The position numbers were made by a program, and so were the translations under genes. This document shows positions 16,887 through 25,347 of a DNA stretch of 32,841 nt, in pieces. Position 1 is the first letter of the stretch. The number at the start of each line of letters is the position of its first letter. Source of the stretch: Chloroflexota bacterium. GTDB lineage: Bacteria; Chloroflexota; Ktedonobacteria; Ktedonobacterales; Ktedonobacteraceae. The stretch lies in contig VBHI01000074.1 of the NCBI GenBank assembly GCA_005881495.1, forward strand, positions 1 to 32,841, written 5' to 3'. Under the pieces are notes generated by a model. That model saw only the letters and a program-made list of their open reading frames with translations. It was not told the DNA's origin and ran no database searches.

Positions 16887-18673
16887 ATGCTCTGTCCGTC
16901 ATGTAATACACCAAATCGCGACGATGCCAAATTTTGTAAAAAGTGTGGACAATCGTTGCACATAGGAGCACCGCAAGTACCCGAGGTGGCCGCGGTCAGT
17001 CAAGTCTCCACTCCTGTACAGGAGCACATGGACGCCGAGGATCCGAGCGTTACACCAACACAGATCATATCCCCACAAAAGATGTTGGAATTCCATAACC
17101 GCCGCTGGCAGCAAGAGTTGGAACGCGAGCAAACAACAGCAACGCCAAAAAGCAAGGTTGCCGCTAGCGACGAAGAAGTTATACCGGCGCAGTTGTCCAC
17201 ATCCCCGCCAGGAGCATTGCCTGTTGGAGATGAAGCGGAACCTGATATCGCGGACATGCCGACTCTGTTGATCAACTCATCAATGGACTCGGAGCATATT
17301 TCTATTCCACCACCGCCACCCCCGACTTCGACAGATGCAGCTATCCCTGCTCAAATGCTAGAAGCTTCAACTGACGAGTCAACGCCTATTCTCCCGCCGC
17401 CTGAGGTTGCTGAGGTAGCATCCACACCTGTCGAAATGCCAGAGACGGAGACGGTTGAGGCGGTCGGGGCAGTCGGGGCAGATGAGACAAACCAGGAGCA
17501 ACCTGCGGGGGCAGCAAAAGAGGAAATAATGCAGGATCAGACTGCAACAACACAGAAAGAAGAAGAAGACGGAGTGACACAAACGCCATCCGATCAGCTA
17601 GACCAGGCGCCTGACCAGCCGCCAGCCACAGATTTTCCCGTGCTGGCAGTTGGCACCATCGTTCATGAACGCTACGAGGTTACCCAGGTCATCAGCGAAA
17701 GCGCGGAGGAACACATCTATAGCGTGACCGACCACCAGGGCTACCAGCACTGCTGGAATTGTAACTCCGAGCAGAATAGGGAGGGAGATGAGTTTTGTAT
17801 CGATTGCGGCGCAGAATTGTTGAATGCCGTTTACTTGATGCATGAATACACAGCTTCAAACAAAAATGATGCGGACGCCAACACCTTCCACGGCAATATC
17901 GTCAACACCTTTGTTGAGGAGGAACGCACCTACGCTGTTGAGCAGGTTCAGGCAGCCGAAAATGCCTTCCCTACAGGCGTCCACCTGCTAGCAGCAACTG
18001 ATTCAGATGCCGGCGATGTGCGGCGCAGTGAACCAAACGAAGATAGCACATTGGTTCTGATGCTTCAGCGGGTTCACGAATCCCTGGCAGCCCCTGTCGG
18101 CGTGTTCATTGTCGCTGATGGCCTGGGAGGCCACGATAACGGACAAGAAGCCAGCCGCATGACCATCAACATCATCGCGGAACGCATGGTACGTGAGCTG
18201 CTGGCGACACCGCTGGTCTCCGAAAAGGCCGGTGAAACTGTCGCGCCAGCAGATGAAGATAGCCTGGTCTCGCTCTTGCAGGGCACAATTGAGGATGCTA
18301 ACGCCGCCATCTGCCAGGTAAATCAGCGCGATAAGACCGATATGGGCTCAACGATTACGGGCTTTATGGCGGTAGGCGACCATGTCTATATCCTCAACGT
18401 AGGGGACAGCCGCACCTACATGGTCCGTGGCCAGCAAATTTATCAACTCACTACCGACCATTCGCTGGTAGCACAGCTTGTAGCGGGCGGCTTGATTGAG
18501 CCAGACGATGTCTATACTCATCCTCAACGCAGTCAGATCTTCCGCAGCCTGGGCGATAAACCCAATGTATCGATGCCCCCGACCCGCAAACAGCTTGTAC
18601 ACATTTACTCGAAGCCGCTAACACAAATGGTGGAGAAGATAACGTCAGCGCGGTCGTGGTTTATGTGCGTTAA
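16887..18673 (+). pseudogene. Zinc-ribbon protein with kinase-N-lobe-like segment and PP2C phosphatase domain, interrupted
   Basis: Order: N-terminal zinc ribbon (C3, C6, C17, C20), a long acidic and proline-rich linker, a segment at about 252-320 that looks like a kinase N-lobe opening (GTIVHERYEVTQVISES) interrupted by a second zinc ribbon (C289, C292, C304, C307), and a PP2C domain from about 366 (NED, VADGLGGH, GDSRTYMV, DHSLVAQLV). After SLGDKPNVSM the frame is lost near 18575. It resumes as DPQTACTHLLEAAN from 18581 and ends with GGEDNVSAVVVYVR at 18673. Alignment to the phosphatase at 14017 shows about 37 residues missing, including the SDGLW metal-binding motif. If the frame is not restored, translation runs on to 18737 and overlaps the next start. 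As written, the phosphatase could not be active. Confidence 0.8.
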
Positions 18674-18721
18674 TGAATATGATATACTACATCAAGCCAA
18701 GTATGAAAGGAGCTATACATT

Positions 18722-19957
18722 ATGCCCGGTGAGGTAACATTGGCACATCAGGTCGGAAAGGATTTTATGCCGGTCACTGGTGGAAGCCAGCTGGCATATG
18801 TTTTAATAGAAGCTAAACCTACTGAACTGATGGCTCAGGTTCGTATGCCACTCAATTTTGCCCTGGTGCTCGACCATTCTGGCTCTATGAAAGGGGCAAA
18901 ACTCAAGAACGTGAAAGAAGCTGTCAAGATGGTCATCGAACGATTAGAGCCGACCGATTATATCTCGGTGGTCATCTTCGATGATACTTGTCAAGTCATT
19001 ATCCCATCCATGCCAGCGCGCGATCCCGTCGGCATGAAAGCCGCCATTGACCGTATTCGCGATGCCGGCGGCACAACCATGTCGCTGGGTATGATCCAGG
19101 GACTCAACGAGCTACGGCGTTGGAATATTCCGAATGCCGTCAATCGCATGATTCTCCTGACGGATGGCGTAACCTATGGCGACTCCGACCGCTGTCGTCA
19201 ACTGGCAAGAGATGCCAGGGCGGCAGGCGTTTCGATCTATCCCCTGGGCATTGGCCAGGACTGGGACGAGAACCTGCTGGACACCATCGGTGAAATGAGC
19301 GGTGGTATGCCCGCCGAGTTTATCAGAAATCCGGCCGACGCTATGACCGTCTTTGAGCAGCAGTTCCAGAGCGCGGTGGCCGTGGCTGTCCGCAATGCCA
19401 CGCTGACACTGCGCCTACCGTCAGGCGTGACGCCGAAAAAAGCCGTGAAAGTTTTGCCCATCATCAGCGATTTTGGTCAATCTGTTCTCTCTGACCGGCA
19501 AGTCATCCTGCAACTCGGTGACCTCGAGAAAGATAATGCGCAGTCCGTGCTGGTGGAGTTGATGATCGACCCCCGACCAGCAGGTCTCTTCCGCATCGCC
19601 CAGGCGGAACTCGCTTATGACGTTCCCATTGCCAATCTCATCGGCGAAAGGGTGCACGACGACATTAAAGTGACTTTCACCGCCGACCCCAATGAAGCAG
19701 CCCAGGTCAACGCTCTTGTAATGAACTTTGCTGAAAAGGCTAATGCTCATCGCCTGGTAACCAAAGTATTGGATGAATATAAGCGCACTGGCAAAGCCAC
19801 AACACGCCTGGCGCCAAATGTCACCCGCGTTCTTGACGAGGAGACCCAGGCAGCCCTTGAACAGATTAACCAGGGCCAGCAAATTTCACAAGACCAGGTT
19901 AAATCCATCGGGAATAAGACGCGCAAACTGACACAGCGCCTGGATGACCTGGTCTAA
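18722..19957 (+). CDS. von Willebrand factor A domain protein
   Basis: A soluble 411-residue protein with a vWA domain at about residues 43-230 and a complete metal-ion-dependent adhesion site: DHSGS at 51-55, GGTT near 116-119 and LTDG with D148. The C-terminal half is a beta-rich region (VELMIDPRPAGLFRIAQAEL) followed by a helical tail. There is no signal peptide or membrane segment, so it probably acts in the cytoplasm as a metal-dependent interaction module. ATG 18722 has AAAGGAG at 18706-18712. It lies 48 bases after the second phosphatase. Together with the kinase and phosphatases it resembles the vWA-PP2C-kinase sets known as TerY-P triads. That parallel is inferred from context only. 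Confidence 0.9.
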   Translation: MPGEVTLAHQVGKDFMPVTGGSQLAYVLIEAKPTELMAQVRMPLNFALVLDHSGSMKGAKLKNVKEAVKMVIERLEPTDYISVVIFDDTCQVIIPSMPARDPVGMKAAIDRIRDAGGTTMSLGMIQGLNELRRWNIPNAVNRMILLTDGVTYGDSDRCRQLARDARAAGVSIYPLGIGQDWDENLLDTIGEMSGGMPAEFIRNPADAMTVFEQQFQSAVAVAVRNATLTLRLPSGVTPKKAVKVLPIISDFGQSVLSDRQVILQLGDLEKDNAQSVLVELMIDPRPAGLFRIAQAELAYDVPIANLIGERVHDDIKVTFTADPNEAAQVNALVMNFAEKANAHRLVTKVLDEYKRTGKATTRLAPNVTRVLDEETQAALEQINQGQQISQDQVKSIGNKTRKLTQRLDDLV

Positions 19958-19974
19958 CATGCATGTTAAAGAGA

Positions 19975-20035
19975 CCCATTCGGGAATGGGGTGCGGCGGG
20001 CAATGCCCTTGCCCAAAACGGGAGTGTCTCCCGTT
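19975..20035 (+). terminator. Two stem-loops between the vWA and FHA genes
   Basis: CCCATTC (19975-19981) pairs with GAATGGG (19984-19990). AACGGGAG (20017-20024) pairs perfectly with CTCCCGTT (20028-20035) over a 3-base loop. T-rich sequence with TCTTTATA follows shortly afterwards. Termination or RNA processing between the two genes is plausible. Confidence 0.5.
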
Positions 20036-20135
20036 CAACTCCCCCTCTTTATAGATGAGGATGTCGATATGATACACGGACACGTTCAACTAACAAGCAA
20101 CTTAATCGTATAATCGTTAAGGAGGATAGAGTAAA

Positions 20136-20789
20136 ATGGCAGTATATTGTTCTTTACACCATGAAAATCCTGATGGTTCAGCCTTTTGTGATGAGTGCGG
20201 TGAGCCACTGGCAAGCGTTGCACCCGATGCTAGCGCAGCGGCTGCGAGCCAGCCAGCGCCGGCTGCAGCAGGTAGTACCCAACGATGCCCATCATGTGGA
20301 GCAGAGAATCCCGCTGGCGAGGCTTTTTGTTCGAACTGTGGAGTCAGTTTGCTCGGCGCACCTGCCGCAAATCCCGTGCCCGAAGCTGTCCCGGCTCCCG
20401 CACCTGAACCAGCAGTAGCTCCTGCTGCTGAACCTGTCGCAGCTGTCACAGCGGCTCCAGCAGCCTTAGCAGCACGGTTGATCGTTGAAGCGGACAACCA
20501 GGAATTTGATCTAAGCGGTAAAGATAGCATCATCATTGGACGCGAGGACGCTGTAAGCAATATCTTCCCCGATGTGGATCTGACGCCACACGGTGGAGAA
20601 GAGGGCGGCGTTTCACGCTTACACGCCCGCATCTTTGTCGACAACGGCCAGTATATGCTGGAAGATGAGAACAGCACAAATTTCACGTTCCTCAATCGCC
20701 AGAGACTTGCCGGCAAGACACCGACACAGCTGAACGATAACGACGAGATCAAACTTGGTCGCGTGCTTCTGCGCTTCAAAACAGCGTAA
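20136..20789 (+). CDS. Double zinc-ribbon FHA-domain protein
   Basis: FHA domains bind phosphothreonine peptides, so this is a likely reader of the kinase encoded nearby. Two short zinc ribbons come first: C5, H8/H9, C18, C21 and C51, C54, C65, C68. An Ala/Pro-rich linker (about 75-110) leads to an FHA domain at about 112-216 with its hallmark residues: IIGRED (135-138), SRLHA (160-164) and NSTNFTFLN. ATG 20136 is preceded by AAGGAGG at 20119-20125. At 217 residues it has no membrane segment. Co-localisation with a kinase, two phosphatases and a vWA protein supports a phospho-signalling role. The partner proteins cannot be named from sequence. Confidence 0.92.
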   Translation: MAVYCSLHHENPDGSAFCDECGEPLASVAPDASAAAASQPAPAAAGSTQRCPSCGAENPAGEAFCSNCGVSLLGAPAANPVPEAVPAPAPEPAVAPAAEPVAAVTAAPAALAARLIVEADNQEFDLSGKDSIIIGREDAVSNIFPDVDLTPHGGEEGGVSRLHARIFVDNGQYMLEDENSTNFTFLNRQRLAGKTPTQLNDNDEIKLGRVLLRFKTA

Positions 20790-20850
20790 TAATTAAGAGC
20801 GCAGCCAATCAAAGTCACTACGGGTGTGGTACTTACCTTCTTTGAAACAT

Positions 20851-20880
20851 TTGACAGTATGTACCTCTAGCCGCTATAAT
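20851..20880 (+). promoter_or_regulatory. Consensus promoter of the rpmH-rnpA-yidD-yidC block
   Basis: TTGACA (20851-20856) and TATAAT (20875-20880) are both perfect consensus hexamers with an 18-base spacer, 38 bases before rpmH. This is the strongest promoter visible in the window, as expected for a ribosomal protein gene. Confidence 0.85.
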
Positions 20881-20918
20881 CTACAGGACATCTCAAGTGG
20901 AGGAAAGAGAAGGAAGAC

Positions 20919-21053
20919 ATGAAACGTACATGGCAACCCAAGCGCATTCCGCGCTTACGCGAACATGGTTTTATGAAACGCATGTCGACTCGCAATGGCC
21001 GTCGCATTCTGAAAGCTCGCCGCGCCAAAGGGCGTTGGAAGCTTACCGTCTAG
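20919..21053 (+). CDS. rpmH: 50S ribosomal protein bL34
   Basis: A 44-residue, very basic ribosomal protein. The sequence shows the family signature KRTWQPK at the start, [19 protein letters not shown] in the centre and GRWKLTV at the end. The ATG at 20919 follows an AGGAAAGAGAAGGAAG purine stretch. As in most bacteria it is followed at once by rnpA (12 bases). Confidence 0.97.
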   Translation: MKRTWQPKRIPRLREHGFMKRMSTRNGRRILKARRAKGRWKLTV

Positions 21054-21065
21054 TACTATATAGTT

Positions 21066-21434
21066 GTGGCACTTAACCGTGCGTTACGCCTGCGCAAAAG
21101 TAGTGAGTTTCAGCGGGTAAGGCAGCAGGGACGTAGCATAACGTCTCGGCTGCTTATACTTGCGTGGGTACCAAACGAAGTAGGAAGACTGCGTATTGGT
21201 TTCGTGGTCAGCAAGCGTATCTCGAAGCTGGCAGTAAAGCGTAATCGCGTCAAACGACTACTCAGTGAAGCGATACGGCGCCATCTCTCTGAGCTACCCG
21301 CCGGATGGGATATTGTGCTTAGTGCGAGGAATTACATTACAGCAGCTGATCTACCTGCGCTTGAAGTGGAAATTGTCAATTTATTGCATCGGGCGCGACT
21401 TCTCGGACCCGAAACAGAACAAACAAACGTATAA
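21066..21434 (+). CDS. rnpA: Ribonuclease P protein component
   Basis: The protein subunit that assists the RNase P RNA in cutting tRNA 5' leaders. Its 122 residues include the diagnostic basic RNR motif region KRNRVKRLLSEAIRR and the upstream RIGFVVSKRISKLAV. The start is GTG 21066 and has no strong ribosome site, which suggests coupling to rpmH. Gene order rpmH-rnpA-yidD-yidC-jag is conserved across many phyla. Confidence 0.95.
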   Translation: MALNRALRLRKSSEFQRVRQQGRSITSRLLILAWVPNEVGRLRIGFVVSKRISKLAVKRNRVKRLLSEAIRRHLSELPAGWDIVLSARNYITAADLPALEVEIVNLLHRARLLGPETEQTNV

Positions 21435-21479
21435 GTATAAAGGGATACGAGCCGTCAATTAGGCACAAAGGTCACAGCA

Positions 21480-21707
21480 GTGAAATATATCGCACTCTTT
21501 TTAATCCGTGTATATCAGCACACGCTGTCGGTAGTCCTGCCCTCATCGTGTCGATTCACGCCCTCATGTTCACACTATGGATATGAGGCAATTCAACGTT
21601 TTGGCTTTTTCCGTGGAGGATGGATGGCGGCTAAACGCATCGGGCGTTGTCATCCTTTTTATCATGGTAATCTTTATGATCCAGTCCCAGAACGCCTGGC
21701 TGACTAG
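21480..21707 (+). CDS. yidD: Membrane protein insertion efficiency factor YidD
   Basis: A small protein (75 residues) associated with YidC-dependent insertion of membrane proteins. It has the family pattern [27 protein letters not shown] followed by [14 protein letters not shown], including the three conserved cysteines, and an amphipathic N-terminus. The start is GTG 21480. It lies 45 bases after rnpA and 23 before yidC. Confidence 0.95.
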   Translation: MKYIALFLIRVYQHTLSVVLPSSCRFTPSCSHYGYEAIQRFGFFRGGWMAAKRIGRCHPFYHGNLYDPVPERLAD

Positions 21708-21730
21708 ATCGAGGAAGGCAGGATAGGCCC

Positions 21731-22735
21731 GTGGGTCAAATAGGTTACTTGTTTAATATTATCTTTACTTATCCCATCTTTAATCTACTGATGGTGCTGG
21801 ACCGCCTTGTTGGCGATTTTGGCCTGGCAATCATCATCCTGACACTGATCGTCAAACTGATTCTCTTCCCGCTCACACTGAAGCAATTGAAGTCAATGAA
21901 GGCTACGCAAGCGCTGCAGCCGCAGTTGGCAGAAATCAAGAAGAAATACGCCAAAGATCAGCGAGCGCAGATGGACGCCACACAGGCCCTTTACAAAGAG
22001 TACGGCATGAACCCCGTAGCAGGCAGCTGTCTCCCCTTGTTGATCCAGATGCCTGTCCTCTTCGGCCTCTTCTACGCACTGAGCGCCGTCTTGAGTCATG
22101 CTCATACTGTATACGATATCAATCAACTTCTTTATCCATTCATACAACCATTTCTAACGATGCCAAGTCTCACCTCGGTCTTCCTTTACCCGCTCTATCA
22201 CATCTCGCTCGGCGCTCCAGACCCCACGCATATACTACCAATCCTGGCGGCCCTGGCCACTTTTGTTCAGTTGCGCATGTCGCAGCCAAAACCTCAGCCA
22301 GGAGCAGCTTCAGACATGGCACAGCAGCAGATGAAGATCATGCAGTACATTTCGCCACTGATGGTTGGCTTCTTCGCATGGAACTATGCTGCCGGTCTCG
22401 CGCTCTACTGGACAGTATCATCGCTTTTCGCTATAATCCAGCAATACTTTGTCACCGGCTGGGGTTCTCTGCTGGTTACCCCCAACCTGATCAGTAGGAA
22501 TAGCAACAACAATGGCGCCAGCAATAAGAGCAATACAAGCGACCGCTCAAAAGAGACGAAACTCATGGCAAAGGCTAACGAACCTGAGAAGGCTAAAGTA
22601 GTAGAGAGCGGCCCCGTTGGTAGCCAGTTGCAGACAAGTTCGCATAATGGCTCATCGTCTGCACGCCGTCGCAGCGCATCTGCTCGCCGCCGCAGTAGCA
22701 ACAATACTCCAAAGAGGAATGCATCGCGTAGCTAG
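21731..22735 (+). CDS. yidC: Membrane protein insertase YidC (Oxa1 family)
   Basis: YidC inserts membrane proteins with or without SecYEG. There are about five hydrophobic segments: near residues 13-24, 31-49, 93-112, 140-165 and 211-235. The 60KD_IMP core is recognisable (LTLKQLKSMKATQALQPQ, YKEYGMNPVAGSCLPLLIQMP). The tail (about 250-334) is hydrophilic, Asn/Ser-rich and then Arg-rich, typical of ribosome-binding extensions. At 334 residues it is the short form without the large periplasmic domain of Gram-negative YidC. The start is GTG 21731. At the position of the conserved groove arginine (TLIVKLILFPLT) there is lysine, residue 42. Confidence 0.95.
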   Translation: MGQIGYLFNIIFTYPIFNLLMVLDRLVGDFGLAIIILTLIVKLILFPLTLKQLKSMKATQALQPQLAEIKKKYAKDQRAQMDATQALYKEYGMNPVAGSCLPLLIQMPVLFGLFYALSAVLSHAHTVYDINQLLYPFIQPFLTMPSLTSVFLYPLYHISLGAPDPTHILPILAALATFVQLRMSQPKPQPGAASDMAQQQMKIMQYISPLMVGFFAWNYAAGLALYWTVSSLFAIIQQYFVTGWGSLLVTPNLISRNSNNNGASNKSNTSDRSKETKLMAKANEPEKAKVVESGPVGSQLQTSSHNGSSSARRRSASARRRSSNNTPKRNASRS

Positions 22736-22771
22736 TTTTCAGAAATGGTTCTCCATCCTTCCGGAGAAATA

Positions 22772-22822
22772 CCCGTAGGGGCGGGGGCGGAGAAGACGCA
22801 GGGTGGGGACCCTTGGGTCGCC
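22772..22822. repeat. Half copy of the GTAGGGGCGGG repeat between yidC and jag
   Basis: CCCGTAGGGGCGGG (22772-22785) and GGTGGGGACCCTTGGGTCGCC-type sequence (22802-22822) match the left half of the palindrome at 4991-5111, with 29 and 28 bases between their starts. The right half is absent, and two compensating C/G swaps keep the local symmetry (CCCTTGGG versus CGCTTGCG). It splits the yidC-jag pair, which in other bacteria is usually tight. Confidence 0.75.
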
Positions 22823-22878
22823 CTCGTAGCTGTGGATAGAGAACTTCTGAAATGAGTATAAAGGGAGGCAATCAAAAA

Positions 22879-23781
22879 GTGGAAAGTATAGAGGTCAGTG
22901 GCAAAAGTGTTGATGAGGCAGTCATGCAAGCTCTATCACGTTTGGGAAAACGTCGGGACGAGGTAGAGATCACAGTCTTACAATTGCCATCTCGCGGAGC
23001 ATTCGGAATAGGGAGCAAAGAAGCCCGCGTGCGCGTCTCAGTGCGAACGGGCAATCTCAGCGCTGTAATTACCCCCGAGATGGCCGATGCCATCCTGGGT
23101 CCAGATGAAACCTTCCCAGAAGAGGAACTCTACATGGAAGACGAAGAAGAAGAAGGGGAATTTGAAGACGAAGACGAGGAAGAGTTTGAGGAAGGTGAGT
23201 TAGAAGAGGAAAAACAATTTATCTCATCCACAAGTTATATCCCTGAGTTGTCCTCGGATCTTGGATTGGGTGACGTGAGTGTCGCTGAAGGGGAAATGCA
23301 AGAGGTCGAGGTAGCAACTCGTGAGGACGTCGAAATTACCGTTGACGTTTTACAGCATATCTTGCGTTACATGAATATTCATGCCACCGTTCAGGTGCGT
23401 TCCACCAACCCTCTCACACTCAACATTCACGGTATCCACGAGAACCTGGGCTTATTGATAGGTCGTCGAGGTGAAACCCTGGCCGCGCTCCAACTGCTGG
23501 TCAGCTTGATCGTTGGACATCGCACCAAGCACCGCATGAGAATCGTGGTGGATGCTGAGAATTACCGCGAGCGCCGTGAAGAGAATTTGCGCTCGTTGGC
23601 CTTGCGCGTCGCACAGCAGGTGCGCAACTATCGCCGTTCCATCGCTTTAGAGGCAATGCCTCCTCATGAGCGCCGCATCGTTCACATTGCCCTTTCTGAT
23701 AGTAAAGACATCAGTACTGAAAGTATTGGCGAGGGTGAAGCACGACGGGTCGTTATTTCGCTCAAACGTCCTGGCCGCTAA
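22879..23781 (+). CDS. jag: RNA-binding protein Jag/KhpB (Jag_N, KH and R3H domains)
   Basis: A cytoplasmic RNA-binding protein linked to cell elongation and sporulation in Firmicutes. The Jag_N domain (VESIEVSGKSVDEAV...GAFGIG) comes first, then a very acidic Glu/Asp linker of about 40 residues, a KH domain with LLIGRRGETLAALQ, and an R3H domain with ERRIVHIALSD. GTG 22879 is the better start because AAGGGAGG sits at 22861-22868. The ATG at 22852 lies before that site and would add nine residues. The result is 300 residues. The acidic linker is longer than in Bacillus Jag. It closes the rpmH block and is followed by a strong terminator. Confidence 0.93.
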   Translation: MESIEVSGKSVDEAVMQALSRLGKRRDEVEITVLQLPSRGAFGIGSKEARVRVSVRTGNLSAVITPEMADAILGPDETFPEEELYMEDEEEEGEFEDEDEEEFEEGELEEEKQFISSTSYIPELSSDLGLGDVSVAEGEMQEVEVATREDVEITVDVLQHILRYMNIHATVQVRSTNPLTLNIHGIHENLGLLIGRRGETLAALQLLVSLIVGHRTKHRMRIVVDAENYRERREENLRSLALRVAQQVRNYRRSIALEAMPPHERRIVHIALSDSKDISTESIGEGEARRVVISLKRPGR

Positions 23782-23790
23782 TCTTTTGCT

Positions 23791-23832
23791 AAAATGCATC
23801 GCGGTGCGACATGGTGCACCGCGACGCATTTT
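23791..23832 (+). terminator. Strong intrinsic terminator after jag
   Basis: A 17-bp stem with one mismatch (23791-23807 with 23816-23832, GC-rich top TCGCGGTGC/GCACCGCGA) and an 8-base loop ends in TTTT. It starts nine bases after jag. An ATG at 23811 falls inside the loop and is not a credible start. Confidence 0.85.
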
Positions 23833-23843
23833 CATGTGTGATC

Positions 23844-24740
23844 ATGTCTATTATCCAACCCATACAAGATAACCGTACCCCCGAATTTTTGGCCATCGGG
23901 CATGTGACACGCGACGTGCACCTCGATGGCTCGTATTCACTTGGAGGCACCGTTACTTTTGCTGCTGTCACTGCCCACCGCCTGGGATTAGCAGCCGCCA
24001 TCATCACCTGTGCGGACGAGGAATTACTCAAAGAACTTCCCGCACGTCTCCCCACTATCGGCATAGCTGCTCGCCTCTCACCTGCCACAACAACCTTCAT
24101 CAACCAATATCACACGGCGGGCTTTCGCATACAATACCTGCGTGCCAGGGCGGAGTCGCAACAACGCGAAGATGTACCTGCTGCATGGCTCAACGCCCCC
24201 GTTGTGCTACTCGGACCCCTGGCCCAGGAATTAGATCCGGAATTTGTGACGCTCTTTCCCCGCCGCCCAGGCGCGATCATTGCGGCCACGCCCCAGGGTT
24301 GGCTGCGCCACTGGGATGCCGCTGGGCGTATCTGGCCAACACCCTGGTCTGCCGCGGAAAAGGTACTGCCCCAACTCGATGTCGTCATCCTCAGCCATGA
24401 CGATCTCCTGCCCTTTGCTAACGGTAACCGTAACGAGGCTGACGCTATCCTCTCTCGCTGGAGCTTACAAGTCCCCTTGCTTGTTGCCACCGATGGGCGA
24501 CATGGTGCAACCCTATTCCAACACGGTAAGACTGAGCACTTCAAAGCTTATCCAGTGCACGAGGTGGACCCGACCGGCGCCGGAGATGTCTTCGCCGCCG
24601 CGTTTCTCTGCCACTTATACAGACATGGTAATAACCGCGAGGCGGTGAACTTCGCCAATTGCGTAGCCTCTTTTTCGGTTGAGCAGGTAGGGGTGCAAGG
24701 GATTCCGACGATGGAGATGGTAATGAAGAGATTGGTGTAG
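23844..24740 (+). CDS. PfkB-family carbohydrate kinase
   Basis: The ribokinase/PfkB fold phosphorylates a sugar, nucleoside or similar alcohol with ATP. The C-terminal signature DPTGAGDVFAAAFL with catalytic Asp is present, and the N-terminal GHVTRDVHLDG and GGTVTFAAVTAHRLG parts match the substrate lid and first motif. ATG 23844 is chosen because the upstream ATG at 23811 lies in the terminator loop. No strong ribosome site is visible. The length of 298 residues is normal. The substrate cannot be predicted, and the gene stands alone. Confidence 0.88.
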   Translation: MSIIQPIQDNRTPEFLAIGHVTRDVHLDGSYSLGGTVTFAAVTAHRLGLAAAIITCADEELLKELPARLPTIGIAARLSPATTTFINQYHTAGFRIQYLRARAESQQREDVPAAWLNAPVVLLGPLAQELDPEFVTLFPRRPGAIIAATPQGWLRHWDAAGRIWPTPWSAAEKVLPQLDVVILSHDDLLPFANGNRNEADAILSRWSLQVPLLVATDGRHGATLFQHGKTEHFKAYPVHEVDPTGAGDVFAAAFLCHLYRHGNNREAVNFANCVASFSVEQVGVQGIPTMEMVMKRLV

Positions 24741-24837
24741 ATAATGAAAGGCTGACCAGCTCCCCTTGTATCTCCATACCGTTATTATGCCGAGATCCAC
24801 CGTTGCCTCATGGTCATGAACAAAATAAGCGGGACAT

Positions 24838-24890
24838 CTGTAGGGGCCGATTTATCGCGCCCACCGCCGATTTATCGGCCTTCGGTGGAT
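24838..24890. repeat. GCCGATTTATCG direct repeat with nested hairpin
   Basis: GCCGATTTATCG occurs at 24846-24857 and 24866-24877. The second copy continues into GCCGATTTATCGGC, a 6-bp hairpin, itself framed by CCACCG (24861-24866 region) and CGGTGG (24883-24888). It opens with TGTAGGGGCC, similar to the core of the repeats at 4991 and 22772. The surrounding 24741-24951 gap contains no gene. Confidence 0.65.
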
Positions 24891-24951
24891 GTTTCGATAG
24901 CCGGATTATTTTGTTAAGGCATGGTTCAAATGAACTTGACAGTCTGACCAG

Positions 24952-25347
24952 TCAGGCAGCAGGAGCCACATAGCCCAGAACCTCCAGCCAATCGACAGGC
25001 GGTTGTTGTAAGCCACTGCGTTGCAAGGGCGAGAGGCCCTTATGCAGTCCTCGTGGTGCTACCCGATGATTGTGCCAGACGGAAAGCCTCGCCAGCATCC
25101 CCGCTGAAAGCGAACGGTGCACAGCCAAATGGGGCCGGACAATGCTGTGCCAGTTCTCGACGACACTGCTGGCTCGCACCGCCTGGTTCCAGGCCTGCAA
25201 CAAGTGCGAAGCCGGTTCGCGCCACGCTGGGTCCAGCGCCGCGAGCAACTGCTGGGGCTGCGCTCCTAAGATCTTCCGCCGTTGCCAGGCCCACGCGCTG
25301 ACCCACCGTGCTCGTTGGCTGACTATGCTAGAATAAGTGTGAACCAT
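24952..25347 (-). pseudogene. Transposase-like C-terminal remnant
   Basis: 131 residues with a pattern typical of the end of DDE-type transposases: ENWHSIVRPHLAVHRSLS, LSVWHNHRVAPRGLHKG and SPLQRSGL. The usual N-terminal DNA-binding and first two catalytic acidic regions are absent, so this would be a remnant. An ATG at 25347 has an AAGGGAG site upstream, so a short product could still be made. No clear terminal inverted repeats were found, though a CTGAC/GTCAG pair lies at 24944-24955. I cannot assign an IS family. Assignment as transposase rests on the general look of the C-terminus. Confidence 0.5.

Noticed and set aside
1982..18673. Introns, inteins or programmed frameshifting as explanation of the split genes
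   Set aside because: Sequence is missing at the breaks rather than inserted, and no slippery sites or splicing elements are seen.
20790..20918. Replication origin next to rpmH
   Set aside because: rpmH often lies near dnaA and oriC, but neither dnaA nor a cluster of DnaA boxes is visible here.
23811..23843. Earlier ATG for the PfkB-family kinase
   Set aside because: It lies in the loop of the terminator after jag and would put the hairpin arm inside the coding region.
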